Below, piece by piece: positions 12,411-18,805 of a DNA stretch of 22,954 nt. The DNA comes from CAYLHB01 sp964383505. Its GTDB lineage: Bacteria > Patescibacteriota > Minisyncoccia > Phycocordibacterales > UBA12088. Positions within the stretch are counted from its first letter, which is position 1; each line of letters starts with the position of its first letter. A model generated the notes under the pieces. The model made no database searches. It worked only from the letters and a program-made list of their open reading frames with translations, and had not been told where the DNA came from. The DNA lies in the NCBI GenBank assembly GCA_964383505.1, contig CAYLHB010000012.1:1-22954 (forward strand), read 5' to 3'. A program made the position numbers and the translations under genes.

Positions 12411-14135
12411 ATGGCAAGCACGGTCGAACAGGTAAAAGAGCGACTCAACATCGTTGATGTTATCTCACAGTACGTCAAGCTCACCAAAGCGGGGCGCAAC
12501 TATAGGGGGCTCTCGCCTTTCAAAAAGGAGAAGACGCCCAGTTTCTATGTGTCGCCCGACAAGGGCATGTACTACGACTTCTCGTCGAACCAAGGGGGCG
12601 ATATCTTCACCTTCGTGCAAACCATGGAGGGAGTGGACTTCAAAGGAGCCCTCAAAATACTTGCAGAGCGGGCGGGTGTTGAGCTTCGTCCCGAGCCACA
12701 GGGTGCGCGCGATGCACGCGAGCGCGAGTATGCGCTTTTGGAGGAGGCAACGCAGTTCTACGAAACAAAGCTCTCCGAGAATACTGATGCGCTCGACTAC
12801 CTCGAAGGGCGAGGTCTCACGAGGGCGACCATGCGGTCGTTTCGACTGGGCTACGCTCCCGATGGGTGGACGACCGTTCTGGATCACCTCACCAGTAAAA
12901 AATACACACGGGCAGAGCTTGAACGGGTGGGGATCATTAAACAAGGAGACCGTGGCTCCTACTACGACAGGTTTCGCTCACGCATCATGTTTCCCATCAT
13001 GGATACCGCGGGGCGCATCATCGCATTTTCGGGTCGCATATTCGGCCCCGCCGCAGACGACAAAGAGAACGCGAAGTACCTCAACTCTCCCGAAACCTCT
13101 CTCTTTGAAAAGGGAAGGGTACTCTACGGCTACCACAAGGCGAAACATGCGATACGCACCAACAACTTCGCTATTCTCGTAGAGGGCCAGATGGACCTCG
13201 TGCTCTGCCACCAGGCGGGCTACGCAAACACGGTGGCGGTTTCCGGCACGGGACTCACCGACAGACACCTTGCGCTCTTGGAGCGTCTCTCCACCAACCT
13301 TCTCCTCGCGCTTGATGCGGATGCCGCGGGTGTCGCCTCAATGGAGCGGGCGGCGCACCTCGCACTCCCGCGTGGCATGGACGTGAAGGTGGCTCGAGTG
13401 CGCGTCGGGAAAGACCCGGCGGACTGCATCAAAGAGGATGTCAACGCCTGGCGAAAAACGGTGCGCGAGGCGGTGCACGTGATCCCCTTCTTTCTCGATG
13501 AGCTCGAAGAGAGGCACTCCCACGCAGAGCGGCGCACGTTTGAACTCAAGGCGCGCGACACGGTACTCCCACTCATCGCAGAGGTAAAAAGTCCCGTGGA
13601 TAAAGCCCACTTTGTTCGTCTTGTTGCCGATCGGCTCGCACTACCGGAGGAGGCGGTGAGGGAGGAACTGCGCTTGGTAGTGAAGAGTATGGCGCAGGCG
13701 CGCACGGAAGCAGAACCCGCTCCCGAGACTCCTCGAAAAAAACCGACTCCTCGGGAGGAGCTGGAGCGTGTGCTCGCGGGGCTTCTGTTCTACGCCGACT
13801 CGCACGAAGAGGGTGGTGTCACGGAAAAAGAAGTCGCAGCGCTCTCGGTTGAGTTTGGTGTGTCGCTTTCGGGGCTCCTCGCACGGCACGACAACTCGAA
13901 GGATATGCTCGCGCTCACGACCTCGTTTCTCCACCCCGAGGGCGTGAACCTCTACGAGCTTTTGCGCGAGCAGGTGCGTCGCTACGCGATACTTCTCTTC
14001 ACGGAAGAGCGGACGGGACTCCTTCGTGAGCTAAAAACCGCCGAGCGAAGTGGGGAGCGCGAGGAAGTGGAGCGGCTCCTCGCGCGCTTCAAGGTCCTCG
14101 CGGAGTCAATAAGTGAGCTTGAACGGAGATGGTAG
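12411..14135 (+). CDS. dnaG: DNA primase DnaG with a zinc-free CHC2-like domain
   Basis: This 574-residue primase synthesises RNA primers at the replication fork. The CHC2 domain (about 1-95) is recognisable by GLSPFKKEKTPSFYVSPDK and QGGDIFTFVQ. The four zinc ligands expected in CPFH...HCFGC are replaced by S35, K38, D56 and S59 at exactly the family spacing. The catalytic core and TOPRIM domain follow, with ILVEGQMD (E259) and LALDADAAG (D302, D304) intact, then KDPADCIKED. The C-terminal region (about 365-574) is helical, as in the helicase-interacting domain, but diverged. Upstream in-frame codons are inside the preceding gene; ATG 12411 gives the standard N-terminus and has TATGCT six bases before it. 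Confidence 0.95.
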   Translation: MASTVEQVKERLNIVDVISQYVKLTKAGRNYRGLSPFKKEKTPSFYVSPDKGMYYDFSSNQGGDIFTFVQTMEGVDFKGALKILAERAGVELRPEPQGARDAREREYALLEEATQFYETKLSENTDALDYLEGRGLTRATMRSFRLGYAPDGWTTVLDHLTSKKYTRAELERVGIIKQGDRGSYYDRFRSRIMFPIMDTAGRIIAFSGRIFGPAADDKENAKYLNSPETSLFEKGRVLYGYHKAKHAIRTNNFAILVEGQMDLVLCHQAGYANTVAVSGTGLTDRHLALLERLSTNLLLALDADAAGVASMERAAHLALPRGMDVKVARVRVGKDPADCIKEDVNAWRKTVREAVHVIPFFLDELEERHSHAERRTFELKARDTVLPLIAEVKSPVDKAHFVRLVADRLALPEEAVREELRLVVKSMAQARTEAEPAPETPRKKPTPREELERVLAGLLFYADSHEEGGVTEKEVAALSVEFGVSLSGLLARHDNSKDMLALTTSFLHPEGVNLYELLREQVRRYAILLFTEERTGLLRELKTAERSGEREEVERLLARFKVLAESISELERRW

Positions 14136-14287
14136 GCAGTGCACCTTTGCCTAGTTTTCTCCCAATAGAAGCTTTTAGTTTGTAGGTACACGAAACTCTG
14201 CCACAAATGAAGAAAATCAGGGTTCATAAAGTGCGCTATTGTTACGCACTGTCCGTGGAAGTGCCTCTCCCAACATACTCTACTGTG

Positions 14288-14296
14288 TGCTACACT
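14288..14296 (+). promoter_or_regulatory. hpf: Extended -10 TGCTACACT, 6 bases before the hpf start
   Basis: TGC plus TACACT followed by six bases and ATG 14303. It fixes the start, since the frame stays open for 32 codons upstream. The 167-base gap after dnaG also holds a 6-bp hairpin AGTGCG/CGCACT (14230-14250) without a T-run. Confidence 0.55.
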
Positions 14297-14302
14297 GACA
14301 GT

Positions 14303-14662
14303 ATGAAAACGAACATTAAGTTTACCAATACGGACCGCGATGAAAAACTTAAGGAGTATGCGCTTGAGAAGGTGGGCGCGTTTTCAAAACTTATACATGA
14401 AAAAGCACTCGAGGGTGCGGTGTGTGATGTCGAGTTTCGGAAGGCGACACACCACCAAAAAGGCGATGTGTGCTACGCGGAAGCGACTCTAAAGGTGGAC
14501 GGGAAAGTGTATCGCGCCTCGAAAGAGGAGCTGACACTCAAAAAGGCGATTGATAAAGTGAAGGATGATATATTGCGTGAACTTCGTATCGATAAGCGAG
14601 CGGGACGAAGTGAGCGTGTGCGAGGTGCAGGGGAGCTAAAAAAGCGTTTACGTGGGGAGTGA
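14303..14662 (+). CDS. hpf: Ribosome hibernation-promoting factor (HPF/RaiA family), short form
   Basis: This 119-residue protein of the sigma-54-modulation/S30AE family binds the decoding region of the small subunit and silences or dimerises idle ribosomes. It shows the N-terminal MKTNIKFTNTDRDEKLKEYALEKVGAF strand and helix, the central VCDVEFRKATHHQKGDVCYAEATLKVDGKVYRA sheet, and ELTLKKAIDKVKDDILREL, which matches the conserved AIDKxxxxLxRQL-type helix. The tail is basic (RAGRSERVRGAGELKKR) and the C-terminal dimerisation domain of long HPF is absent. It is convergent with fmt, the stop codons being only 10 bases apart, and a T5 run directly follows the stop. Confidence 0.88.
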   Translation: MKTNIKFTNTDRDEKLKEYALEKVGAFSKLIHEKALEGAVCDVEFRKATHHQKGDVCYAEATLKVDGKVYRASKEELTLKKAIDKVKDDILRELRIDKRAGRSERVRGAGELKKRLRGE

Positions 14663-14672
14663 TTTTTGTGGG

Positions 14673-15533
14673 CTATGAACGCCTACCTCCACGACAGTAG
14701 TCCTCGTAGTGCATTTCTTTCTTACCTTCCGGCACTACTTTAAGAATATGGAACGCACCGTCTCGGTACTCTGCATCGGTGATTTTCACACGCTTGTGAT
14801 TCGCATCAAAATAGAAGATTCCGGGCCAGCCATCATAGGCACACCATTTTAGGTAGTTTGTATACGGGTCACCGTTCACATCGAGTAGTCCGTCTTCCTT
14901 TGTAAACTTGCGCGTATACGTGGCATGCTCGTGGTCTTGCGCACCCGCTTCTATCTCTCCTCGCATCCAAGGAACGAGCGCCTCCGCGAGAAGCCGTCCT
15001 CCCTCTCGAAACAAGAGCTCGTCCAACACTCGTCCTCGCACCGGCCAGTCCTCAAGTGCCACGGACGCCTGCGCAAGGATAGGACCATGGTCCACCTGTT
15101 CGTCAAGCTGTATGATGCTCACTCCGATATCATACTTCGCATCGGCAAGAATCGCCGAGCGTATGGGGGAAGGACCTCGGAACTTTGGCAGGAGCGAGGG
15201 GTGCACGTTGAGCACACCCCTTCGGGGAAGCTCGAGAACCCACTGTGGCAAAATAATGTTATACGCAGCGACCACGCTTACATCCCACTCACTGTTCGCA
15301 AGCTCTGGAACTTCCATACGATTTTTAAGCGAAGCGACCTGCAGTACGGGCACCTCATGCCCGAGAGCCCATGTTTTAACAGGAGGCGCGGTAAGTGTGA
15401 GCCTGCGACCAGCCGGCTCATCGGGGGCGGTCACCACAAGGGTGGGGGTATGTCCCGCGCGCACGAGTTCTTCAACTGCATACACCGCGAGCTGCGGTGT
15501 ACCAAAGAACGCATACTTTATTGGAGGAACCAT
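14673..15533 (-). CDS. fmt: Methionyl-tRNA formyltransferase
   Basis: This 286-residue enzyme transfers a formyl group from 10-formyl-tetrahydrofolate to Met-tRNA(fMet). The N-terminal formyl-transferase fold starts IKYAFFGTPQLAVYAVEEL. The catalytic segment LNVHPSLLPKFRGPSPI contains N109 and H111, and the third catalytic residue is D148 in VDHGPIL. A reduced C-terminal OB-like domain (about 200-286) follows, so the protein is shorter than the usual 310-315 residues. I prefer the ATG at 15533 because TATACT lies seven bases before it; the upstream ATG at 15554 would contain that box. It belongs with def and priA, its common neighbours in bacteria, but here an inverted orphan gene separates it from def. 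Confidence 0.92.
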   Translation of the reverse strand: MVPPIKYAFFGTPQLAVYAVEELVRAGHTPTLVVTAPDEPAGRRLTLTAPPVKTWALGHEVPVLQVASLKNRMEVPELANSEWDVSVVAAYNIILPQWVLELPRRGVLNVHPSLLPKFRGPSPIRSAILADAKYDIGVSIIQLDEQVDHGPILAQASVALEDWPVRGRVLDELLFREGGRLLAEALVPWMRGEIEAGAQDHEHATYTRKFTKEDGLLDVNGDPYTNYLKWCAYDGWPGIFYFDANHKRVKITDAEYRDGAFHILKVVPEGKKEMHYEDYCRGGRRS

Positions 15534-15540
15534 ATCGGAG

Positions 15541-15546
15541 AGTATA
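15541..15546 (-). promoter_or_regulatory. fmt: -10 TATACT, 7 bases before the fmt start
   Basis: On the minus strand TATACT, seven bases, ATG 15533. It gives fmt its own promoter, as needed once it was separated from def by the inverted orphan gene. Confidence 0.55.
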
Positions 15547-15582
15547 CGCCACACTCCTCAGTAGGCAATGTGTAAGAGATGG

Positions 15583-15616
15583 CTGTACGGTACGTCTACC
15601 CCGGTAGACTGTACAG
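15583..15616. repeat. Dyad in the leader or promoter region of the orphan gene
   Basis: Inner arms GTCTACC (15594-15600) and GGTAGAC (15603-15609) are perfect with a 2-base centre. Outer arms CTGTAC (15583-15588) and GTACAG (15611-15616) are also complementary. A TAGACT (15605-15610) inside it could act as a -10, so the dyad could be an operator, or part of a folded leader if transcription starts upstream. Confidence 0.5.
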
Positions 15617-15628
15617 AGGACCGGTATG

Positions 15629-15654
15629 AGCACAACACAGGGTACCTGTGTGCT
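15629..15654 (+). promoter_or_regulatory. Hairpin in the 5' leader of the orphan gene
   Basis: Stem ACACAGG (15635-15641) / CCTGTGT (15645-15651) with loop GTA, extended by AGC (15629-15631) / GCT (15652-15654) after a 3-base bulge. It ends 28 bases before the Shine-Dalgarno. A structured leader of this kind suits attenuation or ligand or temperature sensing, but no known riboswitch is recognised. Confidence 0.4.
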
Positions 15655-15682
15655 GACATCGGATCTTTGTTGTAAATCACAC

Positions 15683-15688
15683 AAGGAG
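15683..15688 (+). promoter_or_regulatory. Shine-Dalgarno AAGGAG, 6 bases before ATG 15695
   Basis: AAGGAG with six-base spacing is a near-ideal ribosome binding site. It decides the start at 15695 over the in-frame ATG at 15626. No other start in this window has such a site. Confidence 0.7.
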
Positions 15689-15694
15689 CAGCTG

Positions 15695-16222
15695 ATGCAA
15701 ACCGTGGTAGTAGTCGTGTGCGACCCCTACGCCGGCACAGTTCCAAAGTTGGCCGAAAACATTGCGAGATATTGTTGCGGACAAAGCGGCGTACACAAAG
15801 TCTACTTAATACTACAGGCACAAGCACGAGCAGACATACCGCAAACAGTGCCGGTGGTACAGCGATACTACAACGAGACACCTGTTAGAAAAGTTTCGAC
15901 TTTGGCGAGAGGGTGGCTTACAAGAGGTTACAAAGTTGACTTTTACTTCTTTGAGGCCCTCGACCATATGGCGTCACTTCAGATCGACTTGTTGGAGTTT
16001 GCGGCTTACTGCAAGTACCGTTGCCTGGCGACACACCTTAATACCGTTGCTTTTCCGATCATAGGCACGGTATATGTGCCATTATTTGAAATACTGCTGT
16101 ACCACCTTAGGACGTGTGTGGTACTTGGTACAAAAGGCGGTCGGCGTGCAAAGGTTAGCCGCATTCCTACCTTTGTGGGTAAAGAGCGAGGAACTGGGGT
16201 ATCCCACCTGGTGTCGCGCTAG
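15695..16222 (+). CDS. Orphan gene inserted between def and fmt, unknown function
   Basis: The 175-residue product matches no family I know. It opens with a beta strand and turn (MQTVVVVVCDPYAGTVPKLAENI) and a second strand (VHKVYLIL), which suggests a Rossmann-like alpha/beta fold. The central part has YKVDFYFFEALDHMASLQIDLLEFAAYCKYRC and a hydrophobic stretch (about 117-136); the C-terminus is basic and Gly-rich (VLGTKGGRRAKVSRIPTFVGK). Cysteines are at 9, 27, 28, 106, 110 and 141. There is no signal peptide. Codon use differs from the neighbours (AGA, TTG, ATA and CTA are frequent). It has an ideal Shine-Dalgarno, a hairpin-rich leader and a strong terminator, and runs opposite to priA-def and fmt. 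The ATG at 15626 would add 23 residues but ignores the ribosome site. Confidence 0.65.
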   Translation: MQTVVVVVCDPYAGTVPKLAENIARYCCGQSGVHKVYLILQAQARADIPQTVPVVQRYYNETPVRKVSTLARGWLTRGYKVDFYFFEALDHMASLQIDLLEFAAYCKYRCLATHLNTVAFPIIGTVYVPLFEILLYHLRTCVVLGTKGGRRAKVSRIPTFVGKERGTGVSHLVSR

Positions 16223-16235
16223 GTCACGGCAACTT

Positions 16236-16271
16236 CGACCCATCCGTATGGTACGGATGGGTCGTCTTGTT
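16236..16271 (+). terminator. Strong intrinsic terminator of the orphan gene
   Basis: A perfect 13-bp stem CGACCCATCCGTA (16236-16248) / TACGGATGGGTCG (16252-16264) with loop TGG, followed by TCTTGTT. It begins 14 bases after the stop. Outside the stem, GCAAC (16229-16233) and GTTGC (16269-16273) can add a further 5 bp across a small internal loop. Confidence 0.8.
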
Positions 16272-16315
16272 GCAACGCTGTGCGCGTACAGCAACCGCAT
16301 CACAGCTCACTAAGC

Positions 16316-16831
16316 TTACGTACGTTCGCTATCTACCTCCCACGTCTCGAGTGTATGGTCGATGAAGAGCACACCATTGAGGTGGTCACACTCATGTTGA
16401 AACACTTGCGCCAATAGCCCACTCGCCCCGCGCGTGAAAGGCTTGCCATTTTCATCAAGCGCTCGCACAGTGGCGCGCACACTGCGCTCTATCGTGCCGT
16501 ACTTGCCCCGTACTGAAAGGCACCCCTCATCCATGCGCTTTTTCTCCTTCGAAAGCTTCACGAGCTCCGGGTTAATAAACACGAGGTGCGGGTCCTTGCT
16601 CGCATACTTCCCCTCCGCATTCGCACCGAATACGCGTTCCTGTATCACGAAAATACGGTACGGCTCCCCAATTTGGGGTGCTGCGAGCGCGGCTCCGTCC
16701 GGCTCCGCCGCAAGCGACTCTCTCATATCTGAAAGTATCTTTTGTATGCTCGCACTCACTATGAGCTCCTGCGGGACCTCTTCGGCAATCGCGCGGAGCA
16801 CGGGGGCACCCTGCTGAACTACCGGTCTCAT
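16316..16831 (-). CDS. def: Peptide deformylase
   Basis: This 171-residue metalloenzyme removes the N-formyl group from nascent proteins. All three family motifs are visible: GAALAAPQIG (46-55, compare GxGLAAxQ; the central Gly is Ala48), EGCLSV (102-107) with metal ligand C104, and QHECDHLNG (145-153) with metal ligands H146 and H150 and catalytic E147. Length is normal. The start is supported by a perfect TATAAT six bases before the ATG. It lies 53 bases behind priA on the same strand, matching the common priA-def-fmt order, though the expected neighbour fmt is displaced by the orphan gene. Confidence 0.96.
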   Translation of the reverse strand: MRPVVQQGAPVLRAIAEEVPQELIVSASIQKILSDMRESLAAEPDGAALAAPQIGEPYRIFVIQERVFGANAEGKYASKDPHLVFINPELVKLSKEKKRMDEGCLSVRGKYGTIERSVRATVRALDENGKPFTRGASGLLAQVFQHECDHLNGVLFIDHTLETWEVDSERT

Positions 16832-16837
16832 TTCCGC

Positions 16838-16843
16838 ATTATA
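16838..16843 (-). promoter_or_regulatory. def: -10 TATAAT, 6 bases before the def start
   Basis: Perfect consensus hexamer on the minus strand, six bases, ATG. It lies in the gap between priA and def and would let def be transcribed leaderless on its own. Confidence 0.65.
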
Positions 16844-16884
16844 CGATACTTATCACTGTATGTCGAACCGCACACAACACCCGA

Positions 16885-18780
16885 CTACAGCACGGTTTCA
16901 GGATCAACCACAATCGACAGGTGTGGTGGGAGCGAGCGGAGGTGGTGTATGAGTGTGTGGTCGGGCCACGTCGCTCGCGGAACGCGAAGGAAGCCGTGGA
17001 GCAGTACACCCCCCTCGCCGCTTCGCAAAAAGTGGGAGAGGGTTACCAAGTCGTACGGTGCGAGCGTTTCCTTCGCGCGCTCCATCATGTCGGCCACCTG
17101 GCGCTCGGTGCCGGAGGCGGTGACCTTGATGAGTGTCGAGAAGGGTGGGTACCCAAACTTTTTTCGTAAGAGGAGCTCTTGTTTGTAGTAGGCGGAAAAG
17201 TTCCCCTCGAGCACGTACCGCAGTATGTTGGTTTCAGGTCGACGTGTCTGCACGAGAAGTGTCTCACCGCTTAGCTCCCGCATGCGTGTGAGTATTGAAG
17301 CTATTCGCTCATACGTGGTCCAGCTCGGAAACGACAGGAGCGCGTCGAGTGACACCACCGCACTAAACGGTACCTCAGAGAGGTAGGGGAGGGCGAGCTC
17401 GGTCCCAATCAGTACCCCACCGAAGTCGTGGAACTGCTGTGCGATGCGGAGTGCCATGATGTGCGTTTTTGCGCTGTCCGACGAGAGTGTGTGGATAGGC
17501 ACATTTTTTGGGAGCGCCTCTCGTAGCTCACGCTCTACGAGCTCCACCCCGATACCGAGCGACTCAAGGCGCCACGAACGGCACACCTTACATACCTCTC
17601 GCGCGTGGCGCATTGCCCCACATGAGTGGCAAAGAAAGTAGTTTTCCTCCTTCCCTTTGTGAAGCACCACCGATGCCCCACACTCATGACACTCGACCGC
17701 TGCACCACAGTCACGGCACACCGTAATGGGGGAGAGCCCCCTTCTGGCGACATAAAGAAAGCAGGGGTGATTTCGAGTAGTGTGCGAGGTAAGTTCATCG
17801 ATGAGTGTACGGCTCACCGCTTTCCATGGGGCTTGATCAGGAGCTTTGCTCGTACCCGTTTGGTCGAGCAGGTACGCCTTGCTCGAAAAGGTGGTGCGGT
17901 GGTGTCCCGTGACAATCTCCTCAACTTTTCCGGTATCGCGCGCATGGATGCCGTGTATCGAGAGGGGGAGGTCGGCGCGCACGAGCTCTGCCTTCCTATG
18001 TTTTGCGAGGTAGCGCGCAAGAAGGCGCGCATCGGGCCCACCTCGAACGGGAAGTCGGTAGAGCGGGCTCGCCTCGCGCTCAAGCATAATGAGGCCGAGG
18101 TCGTGGCGAGGGTTCGAGAGCGCGGAGGGGGTTCCCACGAGAAGTACGGGGTGTTCGTGGGCGAGCACGAGCTCGTGCCGCGCGAGGTACTCACTTTTTG
18201 AGAGTGCGGAGGTGAGGAGGAATGCGTACTCGCCAATACCCCGCTCGAGGTCCTCGAAGAGGCGTGTTGCCTCCACAATCGTGGGGGCAATGAGGAATGC
18301 TGATGCTCCACGCGCGAACGCCTCGCGCGTTAATGTGCGGTAAAAGTCGAGACGTCGGGCGCGAGGTGCCTGGAGCACCTTTCCGATGAGGTTTTCGGCG
18401 GGTCGCTCCGGTGGGGGAGCGGAAGCAACCGCTTTTTTTGGTGCGGAGAGTACCACCGAGGGTATGAATGCGGAAAGCACCGCGCCGGTCGGCATCACAT
18501 GCCACGTTGCCACATCGCGCGCGGCTTGTATGAACGCAGCACTCACCACTTTGCGGGGCTCTTTGCGCCCGATACGGCGCAAGGTGAATGCGCCCGTGCG
18601 TAACTCCGCCTTGCTCACATGCACTGGCTCACAAACAACCACGAGCGCGGGTACCTGCTTTTTTCGGAGTGGTACCTCAATGACCATCCCCGGGCGTACC
18701 TCGTGGGGCGCGAAGTAGGTGAGCTCTTCTTTGCCCACGCCTCGGGCAATGGGGATGACACGGATGGTGAACACCTCCAC
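16885..18780 (-). CDS. priA: PriA-like primosomal protein N' with degenerate helicase motifs
   Basis: This 631-residue protein follows the PriA plan: N-terminal DNA-binding domain (about 1-105), two helicase lobes with a zinc module, and a C-terminal domain (FGYPPFSTLIKV, 542-553). PriA reloads the replicative helicase at stalled forks. The zinc module is complete: C355, C358, C364, C367, C384, C387, C397, C400. The ATPase is not. Where GVTGSGKTEVY is expected there is LQAPRARRLDFY (136-147), the DEEH box reads LERE (233-236), and the GTQMxxKGHDFP and QVAGRAGR regions read GTELALPYLSEVP (459-471) and LTRMRELSG. It therefore looks like a non-hydrolysing PriA homologue. GTG 18780 is used; GTG 18774, six bases after TAGAGT, is an equally good start. 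It is 25 bases behind murA. Confidence 0.85.
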   Translation of the reverse strand: MEVFTIRVIPIARGVGKEELTYFAPHEVRPGMVIEVPLRKKQVPALVVVCEPVHVSKAELRTGAFTLRRIGRKEPRKVVSAAFIQAARDVATWHVMPTGAVLSAFIPSVVLSAPKKAVASAPPPERPAENLIGKVLQAPRARRLDFYRTLTREAFARGASAFLIAPTIVEATRLFEDLERGIGEYAFLLTSALSKSEYLARHELVLAHEHPVLLVGTPSALSNPRHDLGLIMLEREASPLYRLPVRGGPDARLLARYLAKHRKAELVRADLPLSIHGIHARDTGKVEEIVTGHHRTTFSSKAYLLDQTGTSKAPDQAPWKAVSRTLIDELTSHTTRNHPCFLYVARRGLSPITVCRDCGAAVECHECGASVVLHKGKEENYFLCHSCGAMRHAREVCKVCRSWRLESLGIGVELVERELREALPKNVPIHTLSSDSAKTHIMALRIAQQFHDFGGVLIGTELALPYLSEVPFSAVVSLDALLSFPSWTTYERIASILTRMRELSGETLLVQTRRPETNILRYVLEGNFSAYYKQELLLRKKFGYPPFSTLIKVTASGTERQVADMMERAKETLAPYDLVTLSHFLRSGEGGVLLHGFLRVPRATWPDHTLIHHLRSLPPHLSIVVDPETVL

Positions 18781-18786
18781 ACTCTA
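18781..18786 (-). promoter_or_regulatory. priA: -10-like TAGAGT, 6 bases before GTG 18774 of priA
   Basis: On the minus strand TAGAGT is followed by GTGGAG and then GTG TTC. If the spacing rule of this genome applies, the true priA start is 18774 and not 18780. It sits in the 25-base murA-priA gap, so priA may also be read through from murA. Confidence 0.35.
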
Positions 18787-18805
18787 CCGCTCGAAAGGAC
18801 CACTG

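Noticed and set aside
14303..14662. Alternative genetic code (UGA as Gly or Trp) as in some CPR lineages
   Set aside because: hpf, the CapA-like gene and the 6724 gene end at UGA at the family-expected C-termini, so UGA is a stop here.
15626..15694. Longer N-terminus of the orphan protein from ATG 15626
   Set aside because: It would run through the leader hairpin and ignore the ideal AAGGAG six bases before ATG 15695. The added residues (including CVLTSDLCC) show no signal peptide or continuity with the fold.
16229..16273. Integron attC-like site behind the orphan gene (imperfect hairpin with GCAAC...GTTGC outer arms)
   Set aside because: The outer arms do not fit RYYYAAC/GTTRRRY, and the perfect 13-bp stem with a following U-rich stretch is better explained as an intrinsic terminator. 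No integrase or second cassette is present.
16885..18780. priA as a pseudogene
   Set aside because: The frame is uninterrupted over 631 codons, all eight zinc cysteines and the C-terminal motif are retained, and it has normal flanking spacing. Functional divergence fits better than decay.
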